Of a stretch of DNA of 64,000 nt, positions 17,848-26,300 are shown one piece after another. Within the stretch, counting starts at the first letter, position 1, and every line of letters begins with the position of its first letter. The DNA is from Candidatus Tiamatella incendiivivens. GTDB lineage: Archaea; Thermoproteota; Thermoprotei_A; Sulfolobales; Acidilobaceae. Below the pieces are notes generated by a model that did not search any database, was not told the DNA's origin, and was given only the letters and a program-made list of their open reading frames with translations. The stretch is from NCBI GenBank assembly GCA_015522635.1, contig WALW01000027.1, positions 62,001-126,000 of the forward strand, in the 5' to 3' direction. The position numbers and the translations under genes were made by a program.

Positions 17848-19143
17848 ATGATGAGAGTCTATATAGAGACATACGGGTGTGCATTGAACGTCCATGATAC
17901 TATAGTGATGGAGAGCTATATCGCTCGGAAGGGTTATAAAGTAGTTAGAAGTTTAGAGGAAGCAGATGCAATAATCTTGAACACTTGTGCTGTTAGGCTC
18001 GACACTGAGAGAAAGATGGAAAAAAGACTGCGAGAAATTCATAATAAGTTCCCTGAAAAGAAACTAGTCGTCGCTGGATGCCTAGTTAAGTCTAGACCTT
18101 ATTTAGTTTGTAAAGTAGCACCTCACGCAAGTATGGTTTCTCCACAAAACATCCACAAAATCACTGAAGTCTTAGAAAAACCTCGCAGAGTAATACTACT
18201 AGATGGTGATAAAGAAAGAGGATATTTACCCACTATAACTAACAGCAAAACAATAGCAACAATAGCAGTGAGCGAGGGTTGCTTGTCAAACTGTAGTTTT
18301 TGTATAACTAAAATAGCCCGAAGAAGAGTCTCAAGCTATCCCGTTACTACTATTGTAGAGGCAATTAAGATGTTAGTAAATAAAGGTGTGAAAGAAATTA
18401 GGTTGACTGCCCAGGATACAGGTGTTTACGGGTATGATATCTCTGGTAGAAAAATGCTACCCGAATTAATCAGCTCTATTCTCGAGGAAGTAAAGGGGGA
18501 GTATTACATAAGAATCGGTATGATGTCCCCTCAACATCTCATTGACATACTTGACGAGGTTGTTCCTCTATACAGAGACCAACACTTATTCAAGTTTTTC
18601 CATATTCCCGTTCAGTCTGGAAGCGATAAAATTCTTAGACTAATGAACAGGGAATATACTGTTGATGAGTATATCGACCTAGTTAAAGAGATTCGGGGGA
18701 AAATCCCCAATGCTTATCTTGCAACAGATATCATAGTTGGTCATCCTGGAGAAGACTTTGAGGATTTTTCTCAGACAATAGAACTGGTAAAAATCCTAGA
18801 GTTTGATAAAGTTCATATAGCAAGGTACACTTACCGGCCAAGGACGCTTTCAGGTAAACTGAGACAAATACCTGAGCCGGAGAAAAAGAAGAGAAGTAGT
18901 ATACTAGCCCACATTGTTGAGGATATCGGTTTTAGGAAAAATAAGGTGTTCCTAGGGAAAAAGATTGAAGCCATAATATTGGATGAAGGTTTTAAGCATC
19001 AATCACTCATAGCTAGAACGGAAAACTATAAGCCTGTAGTTATTTCGAGTGGATATGAATACTTGTTAGGTGAGAAAACCCAAATTCTAGTTACCGGCTA
19101 TACATTTTTTGATCTGAGAGGTGTACCTATTGTCCATAGGTAA
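17848..19143 (+). CDS. tRNA t6A37 methylthiotransferase (archaeal MtaB/CDKAL1 type)
   Basis: Radical SAM enzyme that adds a methylthio group to t6A37 of tRNAs reading ANN codons. Three parts are visible: an N-terminal UPF0004 domain (VYIETYGCALNVHD, NTCAVR, VAGCLV) whose three Cys bind the auxiliary cluster; the radical SAM core with GCLSNCSFCITK; and a C-terminal TRAM domain. IPVQSGSDKILRLMNREY and TDIIVGHPGEDFEDF are typical of the archaeal branch. Length (431) is normal. The first of two adjacent ATG codons is used as the start. Confidence 0.93.
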   Translation: MMRVYIETYGCALNVHDTIVMESYIARKGYKVVRSLEEADAIILNTCAVRLDTERKMEKRLREIHNKFPEKKLVVAGCLVKSRPYLVCKVAPHASMVSPQNIHKITEVLEKPRRVILLDGDKERGYLPTITNSKTIATIAVSEGCLSNCSFCITKIARRRVSSYPVTTIVEAIKMLVNKGVKEIRLTAQDTGVYGYDISGRKMLPELISSILEEVKGEYYIRIGMMSPQHLIDILDEVVPLYRDQHLFKFFHIPVQSGSDKILRLMNREYTVDEYIDLVKEIRGKIPNAYLATDIIVGHPGEDFEDFSQTIELVKILEFDKVHIARYTYRPRTLSGKLRQIPEPEKKKRSSILAHIVEDIGFRKNKVFLGKKIEAIILDEGFKHQSLIARTENYKPVVISSGYEYLLGEKTQILVTGYTFFDLRGVPIVHR

Positions 19144-20017
19144 CTCACTATACTGTTCTGGGGTTTTTATCGAACCCCTAATCCACCCTAAACCAGGCGG
19201 TGTCACTAGAGTTATCAGCCACCCTGATAAATCCATATATAATTTTATGCTAAACAGCCTTGTATTCTGCGATTCAATCCTTCATATATCCTGGGATAAA
19301 TCGGATGATTGTATGATAGGAAGGACATTCGAGAATATCATATTTCTACTTAGAAAATATAGGTTGGAAATCAACACTTCTATGGGATCCTGGGTTCTCC
19401 ACACTCCAATCATATTATCTGCTAAAATTCTTGGAGAAAGCAGGCGCCCAAATATTGAAGCAATAGTTAATAGTTCCATTGAACTGATTAAATCAGCAAG
19501 TTCCTGTGACGCTAAGGGATATTTCGAGTTACTGAGATACTATTCCCCCAGTCACCTAGGAAAACTAAGGAAGGGAGGAATAGATGCCAAGGAAATGGAG
19601 GGAATAGATTTACCTAGCTTCTATAACATCGTCAAACGAGCTGGGCAAGGAGATATCGTTCATAAAGAACTTATTCAAGGGTATCCAGTGAGCTTAGAAG
19701 CGTCCAAGTCTATTAGCTTGCTAGTCAAAAAGGGTTTAAATTTTGAGGAATCAGTCTATCAGACGGTTTTACGTTTGATGTCAAAATATCTTGACACCTT
19801 AATTGCAAGGAAGTATGGAATAAGAATTGCACTAAGAGTCTTAAAGTCAGCGAAGCTTGTTTTAGAGAATAAACTACGCTACCAGGAAATGGAATCTTTT
19901 ATGCGATCAAACAACCTTAATCCAGGTAGTATATTAGACATAGTTTCCATGGGTATAACTTTCTACTTTATAGAAAACCTAGAATCAGACTTCGATGAAA
20001 GAATCCTAACCGGCTAA
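19130..20017 (+). CDS. CitG/MdcB-like triphosphoribosyl-dephospho-CoA synthase homologue
   Basis: The protein opens with FIEPLIHPKPGGVTR, matching the conserved PKPGLVdR-type motif of CitG. That enzyme makes the prosthetic group precursor of citrate and malonate lyases from ATP and dephospho-CoA. A helical body and a HLGKLRKGGIDA segment follow. I start at TTG 19130, six bases after GGTG at 19120-19123; GTG 19121 would leave no site. Both overlap the end of the methylthiotransferase gene. No citrate lyase genes are present, and in archaea without these lyases the substrate may differ. Confidence 0.75.
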   Translation: MSIGNSLYCSGVFIEPLIHPKPGGVTRVISHPDKSIYNFMLNSLVFCDSILHISWDKSDDCMIGRTFENIIFLLRKYRLEINTSMGSWVLHTPIILSAKILGESRRPNIEAIVNSSIELIKSASSCDAKGYFELLRYYSPSHLGKLRKGGIDAKEMEGIDLPSFYNIVKRAGQGDIVHKELIQGYPVSLEASKSISLLVKKGLNFEESVYQTVLRLMSKYLDTLIARKYGIRIALRVLKSAKLVLENKLRYQEMESFMRSNNLNPGSILDIVSMGITFYFIENLESDFDERILTG

Positions 20018-21174
20018 TCCATCGGTGATATCCCCGTTTTTAGTATCCTCTCGAACTGTGCTTGTGTTTCTTTCATCCACTTTATTCCTCTGAATATGAT
20101 TTCAGACTGCTTCTTTTCTATAGAAATAACTGAAAAATCGACATCTAGTCTAAACATGTACTCTATAAAGTCTTCGAGAAAAGAATAATTATGAAATCTT
20201 AATTCAAACGTTTCACCTATACCATTTTCTTTCACATATTTTTTAATGGAATTTAACGCCGGATTGATGAGTGCCTTGCCTAGTTCTAGAGCTTTATTCC
20301 CGATTAATTCACTGTCATAGCCTCGTTCGTAGTACATAAAGAGTTCCCTGACGAGCCTTGGGAAAACGAAATATCTACCCTCATCAAATGGAGATCTCAT
20401 TCCTATACTGATATCATCGATATTGATATAGCTAGTAGTATATTTCAGTGGTTCGACCCTATAGAACGGGTCCTTTAGAACAACACCCTCTCTCTTCTCT
20501 TTTTCCAGCTCATCTATTATTTCGAAAAGCTTCTTACTTTCATGCTTCCATATGACACCTAATCTTCTAACATTACGCAATCCACAATCAGATACTAAGT
20601 TTACTCTTTCATTAGCACTCAGAGGATTTTTACCTAAAAAGATATCAAAAATGAAGATATCCCATTGAGGCGCTTCTGGGTATTTATACCTGATATACGG
20701 ATTCTCTAGACCAACAACCTCACCGACAATTATGGTGCTTTCTCCCAGCATACTTAAGAGGTGCTGAATATTTTCCCTATATTTTCTCCTTATCCTATGC
20801 GTTGTATATGGGCAGATATATCCCCCTCTGGTAGCCGCATAAATTTTATCTCCTATTTTGAATAGCCTTACATTGTATCCGTTCATCTTCTCCTCCACAA
20901 CTATTTTATCAATAAAGTAATGGTTCAGCGCTCTCTTAGCCAGAACAATCCTTTTCATATGAGGGTATCCTGGTATAACTTTGTATTCAGTATCTGTTTT
21001 GATTATTGCAGTGCCCTCGTAATACCTACCTATATCTCTTCTAAGAACTAGATATTTCAACTCCCCATAAGCCATTGCACGTATACTTCTCGTTTTCGAT
21101 AATCTCTCAGCTCTCTTTAAACTGAAATCTAATCCTTTAGTTAGAGCTTCAATAACCCATTCACTTGGCATCAT
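20014..21174 (-). CDS. ATP-dependent RNA ligase (Rnl3 family)
   Basis: Archaeal homodimeric RNA ligase of the Pab1020/MthRnl type. The nucleotidyl-acceptor Lys is in EEKMNGYNVR (motif I, KxNG instead of KxDG, typical of Rnl3). Motif III appears as WDIFIFDIF, motif IV as EGVVLKDP and motif V as EPLKYTTS. C-terminal and dimerisation domains complete the 386 residues. These enzymes join or circularise RNA with 5'-phosphate and 3'-OH ends, perhaps in sRNA or tRNA processing. The ATG start is doubled (ATGATG). The 3' end overlaps the convergent CitG gene by four bases. Confidence 0.92.
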   Translation of the reverse strand: MMPSEWVIEALTKGLDFSLKRAERLSKTRSIRAMAYGELKYLVLRRDIGRYYEGTAIIKTDTEYKVIPGYPHMKRIVLAKRALNHYFIDKIVVEEKMNGYNVRLFKIGDKIYAATRGGYICPYTTHRIRRKYRENIQHLLSMLGESTIIVGEVVGLENPYIRYKYPEAPQWDIFIFDIFLGKNPLSANERVNLVSDCGLRNVRRLGVIWKHESKKLFEIIDELEKEKREGVVLKDPFYRVEPLKYTTSYINIDDISIGMRSPFDEGRYFVFPRLVRELFMYYERGYDSELIGNKALELGKALINPALNSIKKYVKENGIGETFELRFHNYSFLEDFIEYMFRLDVDFSVISIEKKQSEIIFRGIKWMKETQAQFERILKTGISPMD

Positions 21175-21276
21175 TGGAACCTGTTTATGTATTAATTAGA
21201 GTTAAGGGTTTTCAAGATACACCCTTATCTTACCACTTCGGAGTAGTAATTTTCAACTATGCCATTCAACCTGGAA

Positions 21277-21290
21277 TTTATATATAAAAA
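21277..21290 (+). promoter_or_regulatory. Strong TATA box of the ATPase K subunit gene
   Basis: TTTATATATAAAAA lies about 45-58 bases before the ATG. The predicted transcription start near 21309 gives a leader of about 25 bases containing the GGTG site at 21323-21326. Confidence 0.7.
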
Positions 21291-21334
21291 CAGAAGAGAC
21301 AGCTAATTATACTTGAAAAACTGGTGCATATAAG

Positions 21335-21661
21335 ATGGACATGAAAAAAATACTCTTTCTGGGAATGATAGCTGTTTTCGCATTAGTAATAGCGGTAGAG
21401 ACCGCTCCTACATTCGCAGCTCAAACCCAACCAGTGACTCAAGCAACGGGAGTCTCAACTAAAATGCTTGGCGCTGGATTAGCTGTTGGTTTAGCAGGAG
21501 TTGGAGGGGGGATTGCCGTAGGTATTGCTGGTGCCAGTGCTATAAGTGCTATAGCTGAAAAACCTGAAATGAGTGGTATAGCAATATTGATTGTAGCGCT
21601 CGGTGAAGGTATAGCAATATACGGTTTCGTTATCTCACTGCTAATTATGTTTACACATTAA
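21335..21661 (+). CDS. atpK: A-type ATP synthase subunit K (proteolipid, c-ring)
   Basis: Rotor-ring proteolipid of the archaeal ATP synthase. The 108 residues have an N-terminal signal-like hydrophobic segment (~5-29) ending at AQTQ, then a two-helix hairpin: a glycine-rich helix (GAGLAVGLAGVGGGIAVG) and an outer helix with the ion-binding Glu91 in ALGEGIAIYG. Glu in this position binds H+ or Na+; the flanking residues seen here do not settle which. The rest of the ATPase operon is absent here, so this subunit is expressed on its own from a strong promoter, fitting the high copy number needed for the ring. Confidence 0.95.
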   Translation: MDMKKILFLGMIAVFALVIAVETAPTFAAQTQPVTQATGVSTKMLGAGLAVGLAGVGGGIAVGIAGASAISAIAEKPEMSGIAILIVALGEGIAIYGFVISLLIMFTH

Positions 21662-21687
21662 TGGAAAACTGTTTATCTAACTATAAC

Positions 21688-21706
21688 CTTTTTTATAAAA
21701 AAGTCT
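21688..21706 (+). terminator. T-rich terminator after atpK
   Basis: CTTTTTTATAAAAAAG sits about 30 bases after the stop codon. It is a U-rich run embedded in a perfect palindrome. Archaeal polymerase terminates at such T runs. The convergent S26e gene ends downstream, so the element may serve both directions. Confidence 0.5.
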
Positions 21707-21773
21707 TATAAAATAAATTAGTTTTCCAATTTAAATTCAACAATATAAAAATGAAAGCACATTATAAAAGTAA

Positions 21774-22061
21774 TTATATCGAAAGGCCTTTCCTCTTCCG
21801 TTCCTGCTCGGGTCTTATTTTCACTAAACCCATGTGAACAGCACAACTTATACAATAACACTTAGTCACTGGATACCTAGTTATAATAGCACCTTTTTTT
21901 TCAAGCTCCCTAGCTAATTGAGGGTCAACTGGGCTATACATACGTGTCACACAGATTGCTTTGTCTTTAGGAACCAACCTCCCACAGTTATCACACTGTA
22001 CCCGCTCTACATATCCTTTAGATCCTTTTCTCCTACCTCTACTCTCTCTTTTCTTGGGCAT
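21774..22061 (-). CDS. rps26e: Ribosomal protein S26e
   Basis: Small-subunit protein found in eukaryotes and Thermoproteota-type archaea but not most Euryarchaeota. The 95 residues show a basic N-terminus (KKRESRGRRKGSKG) and two zinc knuckles, CDNCGRLVPKDKAIC and CYCISCAVHMGLVKIR. Its presence is one of the better lineage markers in this window. ATG start with a GGAG-type site upstream. Confidence 0.96.
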   Translation of the reverse strand: MPKKRESRGRRKGSKGYVERVQCDNCGRLVPKDKAICVTRMYSPVDPQLARELEKKGAIITRYPVTKCYCISCAVHMGLVKIRPEQERKRKGLSI

Positions 22062-22113
22062 CTCCTTAATACCTCCTTATCTCACTAACTGATAACCCAA
22101 GCACTTCATCGTA

Positions 22114-23565
22114 TTAATATGTTTTAGCTATTCTAAGCCAATGCTTCGCTTTCCTACCACATACAGGGCATTTCTCATTCACTGGAATATCATTTTCAGG
22201 GTAAGGCGTCCCTAAAGCTTTGGCATCAATATATTCCATCAGTTCATAAGCACATTTTTGATCACCGCACCATGGAACCTCTACTATCCCACGATTTGAA
22301 GCTATATAGTCTTTAGCTTCATCTAGAGATGTCATCCTCTTAACGTTCTCCTTTAGAAAACTCCATGCTCTATTTGCTAGGTTCTCCATAATGCTATTCA
22401 TGACTTCAATAATTTTCCCAGCCAATTCGTCGAGATTAATTGCCATTTTAGTGCCCGTATCTCTTCTAGATAAGGTTACTGTACTACCGTTAAGTTCGTT
22501 TTCACCTATCTCGAGCCTTACCGGTACTCCTCTCGTTTCCCAGTAATAGAACTTTGCACCTGGTCTTAACTGTTCCCTATCATCTATTTTCACCCTCAAC
22601 CCTTTTTGGGATAGCAAAGCCTTGATTTCCCCGGAATACTTTAGTATTTTTCCAAACTCAGTACTTCTACTAGGAATGGGGACGATTACTATCTGCGTCG
22701 GAGCTACATTCACCGGTAGAATAGCTCCTTTATCGTCGCCGTGCATAGCTATTACTGACGCCACTACTCTGTCACTTAACCCATAGCTAGTTTGCCAAGG
22801 ATAATCAAGCGACTCGTCTTCTAGTTGTATCTTGAAGTCAAAAGTTTTCGGAAAGTTCTGGCCAAGATTATGGGCTGTTCCGATTTGTAGGACTCTCCCG
22901 TCAGGGAAAACAGTATCGAAAGCTATTGTATAGAGTGCTCCTGCAAATTTATCCCACTCCGGTCTTTTCGATATAATGTATGGAATACTGAGCTCATCAA
23001 ATATTCTCTTATATATGCTTATAGCTTCTTGGACTTGCCTATCAGCATCTTCTTTAGATACATGAACAGTATGGGCTTCTTTGAAGGTTGTGACTTCACG
23101 TAATCTTATCATTGGCTTGGTAGACTTGGTTTCATACCTGAATATACTAACTACCTGATAATACTTCTTAGGCAACTGTTTATAGCTCTTGATCCACAAG
23201 CTTTCCATGTAAGTTATACTTGTCTCACTCGTTGGTCTAAGAGCAAGTTTTACGTCGAGAGGTTCCAAGCCTCCTTGTGTAACCCAGTATACTTCATCTT
23301 CAAATCCCCTAATATGCTCCTTTTCTTTACGTAATAGAGTATCGGATATAAGAAGGGGAAGCAATATTTCTTCATGTCCTGTTTCGTCTAGTTCCTTTCT
23401 TATTAGCTCAATTATCCTTCTCCGCAATTGAAACCCGTATGGCATCCAAATCCCCATTCCCTTGACAGGATAACGCCCATAATCATAGAATTCCCCATTT
23501 TCCAGGATGTTGTCAAACCATTTTGAGAACTCTTTCTGCCATTTACATCTAATAACTTTGTTCAT
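22114..23565 (-). CDS. proS: Prolyl-tRNA synthetase (archaeal/eukaryotic type)
   Basis: Class II synthetase. Motif 2 is seen as [17 protein letters not shown], the proline pocket around [16 protein letters not shown], and the anticodon domain at QIVIVPIPS. The C-terminal zinc-binding domain has CAYEL and [11 protein letters not shown] and ends in the conserved Tyr. The longest frame starts at ATG 23598, but a TATA box lies at 23601-23610, so transcription begins near 23580; ATG 23565 is therefore the likely start and gives 483 residues. It is divergent from trmY. Confidence 0.95.
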   Translation of the reverse strand: MNKVIRCKWQKEFSKWFDNILENGEFYDYGRYPVKGMGIWMPYGFQLRRRIIELIRKELDETGHEEILLPLLISDTLLRKEKEHIRGFEDEVYWVTQGGLEPLDVKLALRPTSETSITYMESLWIKSYKQLPKKYYQVVSIFRYETKSTKPMIRLREVTTFKEAHTVHVSKEDADRQVQEAISIYKRIFDELSIPYIISKRPEWDKFAGALYTIAFDTVFPDGRVLQIGTAHNLGQNFPKTFDFKIQLEDESLDYPWQTSYGLSDRVVASVIAMHGDDKGAILPVNVAPTQIVIVPIPSRSTEFGKILKYSGEIKALLSQKGLRVKIDDREQLRPGAKFYYWETRGVPVRLEIGENELNGSTVTLSRRDTGTKMAINLDELAGKIIEVMNSIMENLANRAWSFLKENVKRMTSLDEAKDYIASNRGIVEVPWCGDQKCAYELMEYIDAKALGTPYPENDIPVNEKCPVCGRKAKHWLRIAKTY

Positions 23566-23600
23566 ATCTTTCCCCGCCTTGTTATTGCAGTATAGCATGC

Positions 23601-23610
23601 TTTTTTAAAC
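23601..23610 (-). promoter_or_regulatory. TATA box of proS, possibly shared with divergent trmY
   Basis: GTTTAAAAAA on the minus strand lies 35-45 bases before proS ATG 23565. The AT-rich box is nearly symmetrical and could also drive the divergent gene, with a start near 23632. Confidence 0.5.
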
Positions 23611-23681
23611 GTTAATTTCAGATGTGGTTTTCTAGGTGGTGAAAAACATTTTACACCCATGAAACTGAAAACTGTAATAAT

Positions 23682-24269
23682 ATCTTCTTAGTATATTCGC
23701 CAACGGCTATTATCAAGGGAAATCTCCCTCATAAAGGCTATGCAGGACATAGTGGAAGACTCGACGTTATAGTAAGAAGTATTTCAGCTTCAATGATCAA
23801 TGAGAATACTTGCTTTATTGGTTTCTTAGGAGGGCAATATAAGGAAACCAGCATACAGGCAATAATCATTTCTAACATGCTCCAACTTGAATCTTTCAGC
23901 GAGAAATCCATTTTCATGTCGATTTACAAGTGCTTCAAGAGTAAACACACCTGTAAAGACATTATAATAGATGAAGCTGACTTTCCGTTTTTAATTAATA
24001 ACCTGAGAAAAACAGGCTATGAGTTTTTCTTGCTAGATGAAAACGGGGAAGATTATTGTAAACATTCTAGGAAAATACTCTCAGGAAGAAATATATTCAT
24101 AATGGGAGCACATGAGGATATACCCTCAGAGTCTTTTGAAGTCTTTAAGAGATATAGCATTAAAATTTCCATAGGCCCAGTATCACTTCATACAAGTCAC
24201 GTTATCGCATATCTATCAACCATAATTCGAAGATTAACCGGTCAAATCACTCCCTGTCCAATGTTTTGA
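23682..24269 (+). CDS. trmY: tRNA pseudouridine(54) N1-methyltransferase TrmY, 5' end unresolved
   Basis: SPOUT methyltransferase making m1-pseudouridine at tRNA position 54. The N-terminal region reads IFLVYSPTA and later GHSGRLDVIVRS, matching TrmY (GRLDLLCR). ENGEDY, IFIMGAHEDIPSESFE and KISIGPVSLHTSHVI match the SAM-binding knot. The whole open frame has no ATG, GTG or TTG before ATG 23793, although conserved residues lie upstream. The frame is open from a TGA at 23640-23642. An ATG at 23659 in another frame would encode a short peptide and then join this frame after a -1 shift near 23684-23688. So either a one-base deletion, a sequence error, or a rare start codon is involved. 23682 (ATC) is a nominal start. 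Confidence 0.8.
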   Translation: MFLVYSPTAIIKGNLPHKGYAGHSGRLDVIVRSISASMINENTCFIGFLGGQYKETSIQAIIISNMLQLESFSEKSIFMSIYKCFKSKHTCKDIIIDEADFPFLINNLRKTGYEFFLLDENGEDYCKHSRKILSGRNIFIMGAHEDIPSESFEVFKRYSIKISIGPVSLHTSHVIAYLSTIIRRLTGQITPCPMF

Positions 24270-24825
24270 CTCCAAGAATTACAGCATACAATGCAGCGGC
24301 AAGTAAGCCAAGCATATATGTAAGCATAATGATGTTCATCACGTACGACGGGGCAATATCAGTTATTATTAATAACACCAAAATTATTATGATCCTATCA
24401 CTTCTTTCAAGCAACCTATGTTCGATAGGTTTTCCAAGGCTTGCAGCCCTTGCTTTAGAATATGTTATCGTTATAGTAAATCCTAGGGATAAAGTTACAA
24501 GCAATGGGTCATATCCAGCCAATATTAATGATACATAGTATATTGTATCAACAAACCTGTCTATCATAGAATCCAAGAACGCTCCAGCCGGACGAGCCTT
24601 GCCTGTTTCTCGAGCAACAGCTCCGTCTAATATATCAAAGAAGCTTGCAACCAAGAGTAGTATCACAGATAGAAATAAGTGATCATAATAAACTGATATA
24701 GGAACGAAAAGAGCAACTATGGGGCTGGCAAGGGTTATATAATCAGCTTTAACTTTACTCCCCAATCTTCGAGCGAGAAGCGATAATGACTTTTGAACTT
24801 GAGGTCTTAGCTTTGAAAGAACCAT
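24247..24825 (-). CDS. CDP-alcohol phosphatidyltransferase, archaetidylinositol phosphate synthase-like
   Basis: Integral membrane enzyme joining CDP-archaeol with an alcohol such as inositol 1-phosphate. The family signature DGxxAR(x8)GxxxDxxxD is seen as DILDGAVARETG then GAFLDSMIDRFVD. About six membrane helices fill the 192 residues. The N-terminus (MVLSKLRPQVQK) matches archaeal AIPS proteins, so I keep ATG 24825 even though it overlaps endonuclease IV by 71 bases. The 3' end overlaps trmY by 23 bases. The CDP-archaeol donor would come from CarS at 50.2 kb. Confidence 0.85.
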   Translation of the reverse strand: MVLSKLRPQVQKSLSLLARRLGSKVKADYITLASPIVALFVPISVYYDHLFLSVILLLVASFFDILDGAVARETGKARPAGAFLDSMIDRFVDTIYYVSLILAGYDPLLVTLSLGFTITITYSKARAASLGKPIEHRLLERSDRIIIILVLLIITDIAPSYVMNIIMLTYMLGLLAAALYAVILGVKTLDRE

Positions 24826-25672
24826 CCTCTAAAACCTCCTTGCATAACCCGATCATATACTGAGCATCCTTTTCTAGGATAGGGCTCTCTGATATTATAA
24901 CACCATCTATTCCGGTCATAAGATATGCTTTGCACACTATAACCCAGTCAGGACCATATTCTTCTTCTCTTAAAGTATGATGCATTTTCTCTCCACCTTT
25001 TCCATACTCAATCTTAGAGAAATGAGCGTGCAATGGTTTAACAGCATACAAACCTAATTCTTTCTCTATTTTATCTATAACATTAATTACATCATCTATG
25101 CTTAAGACCGCTTTACCTTGATTTCTCGCATATAGATGGGCCCAATCAACAGCTGGCCTGCATTTCTCGATGCTCTTACAAATTTCTATAGTATCATCAA
25201 CACTACCAACTTGAGTATCTTTTCCAGTAGTCTCAGGAGCTACCCAAGGCCTAGTATATCCTTGACTTTTTACCTCCTCTTCAAGCTTCTGCAATTGGTC
25301 TATAATCTTTTTGACTGCATACTCCTTAGAAGGCCAGCCTTTGTAGTAGCCTGGATGGAAGACTACGGCATAAGCATTCATCCAGTGTGAAGCCCTTATA
25401 GCTTCAAAAAGTCTCCTCCTGCTAGCTTCCACCTTCTCCTTTTCCTTTGATGCTAGATTGATATAGTACGGGGCATGCATGGAAAGTGTTATATCATATT
25501 TGGCAGCCTCCTTTCCTAGTAAATTAGCCTTCTCTTCAGATATTCGAACACCCCTAACAGCTTCGTACTCCAAGGCATCCAAACCTATTTTATATAGGTA
25601 TTCAGGTACTTTTTCCATAGGTCCTTTGGAACTCACTGGTTTACCCGCAGGACCAAATCTAAGTCTTGGCAT
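24755..25672 (-). CDS. nfo: Endonuclease IV (AP endonuclease)
   Basis: TIM-barrel enzyme cutting DNA at abasic sites in base excision repair. Metal ligands and motifs are visible: SMHAPYYINLAS, VVFHPGYYKGW, VAPETTGKDTQVGS, CRPAVDWAHLYAR and LHAHFSKIEYG. I start at ATG 25672, which has GGTGAG about six bases upstream, rather than ATG 25705; this gives 305 residues and begins MPRLRFGPAGKP. It would act after the uracil-DNA glycosylase at 46.6 kb. The gene overlaps the AIPS gene by 71 bases in the same direction. Confidence 0.93.
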   Translation of the reverse strand: MPRLRFGPAGKPVSSKGPMEKVPEYLYKIGLDALEYEAVRGVRISEEKANLLGKEAAKYDITLSMHAPYYINLASKEKEKVEASRRRLFEAIRASHWMNAYAVVFHPGYYKGWPSKEYAVKKIIDQLQKLEEEVKSQGYTRPWVAPETTGKDTQVGSVDDTIEICKSIEKCRPAVDWAHLYARNQGKAVLSIDDVINVIDKIEKELGLYAVKPLHAHFSKIEYGKGGEKMHHTLREEEYGPDWVIVCKAYLMTGIDGVIISESPILEKDAQYMIGLCKEVLEDGSFKAKTSSSKVIIASRSKIGE

Positions 25673-25811
25673 ACAAAACTCACCAGTAATCACTATATAC
25701 TCCATGAAGGATTTTTCTATTGTCTTCCTCTACATACAATGGATATCAAACGATAGATACTATAAATGTGAATTTGGTAGAAGATATTATTGATATTAGT
25801 AAAAGGAAGGA

Positions 25812-26132
25812 TTAGTTAGAAGAAAATTCTTCTACCTTCTCAATAGCTATTTCTACAGCTTTCTCCGGGTCAGGTTTATAGTTACTTCCAAGTGGAAGCT
25901 GTGCCAAGAGCGGTTTTATACTGCCGTCGTTCATTTTGACCATAATCTGCGGTAGAGCCGCCATTCCGAGGTCATCAGTTATTCCATGATCTATAGCAAA
26001 CATGTAATCTTCCTCAAGTATATCAAGTTCGAGGCCAAGTTTCTCAGCTACCGCTCTAGCTATATTCTCCCACATCTTACTATATGGATGATGCTTAGCC
26101 GTATCCAGTATTATCTCGACAGGGTTAGCCAT
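25812..26132 (-). CDS. Thioredoxin-fold-like small protein without CXXC
   Basis: A 106-residue protein. Its arrangement (ILDTAKHHPYSKMWENIARAV, then FAIDHGITDDLGMAALPQIMV) recalls a thioredoxin fold with the cis-Pro segment ALPQIMV, but the CXXC position reads HHPYS, so redox activity is unlikely. I start at ATG 26132 because GGTGTGA lies just upstream; the longer frame to 26258 has no similar site. The family is not recognised with certainty. Confidence 0.55.
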   Translation of the reverse strand: MANPVEIILDTAKHHPYSKMWENIARAVAEKLGLELDILEEDYMFAIDHGITDDLGMAALPQIMVKMNDGSIKPLLAQLPLGSNYKPDPEKAVEIAIEKVEEFSSN

Positions 26133-26300
26133 CGATTTCACACCAAAAGAATGCTGGGATACTAGGGGTAAATAAGTATTAGTAGGTGGTCGGAGAGCAT
26201 GTGTCATCACTGCTTCTTCATATAAAGTCGGAAGCTCGGTTCCCGGATTCGTCCTCACTCCACCGGTTTCATATTTTTATCTTCAACACTTAATTTAGGG

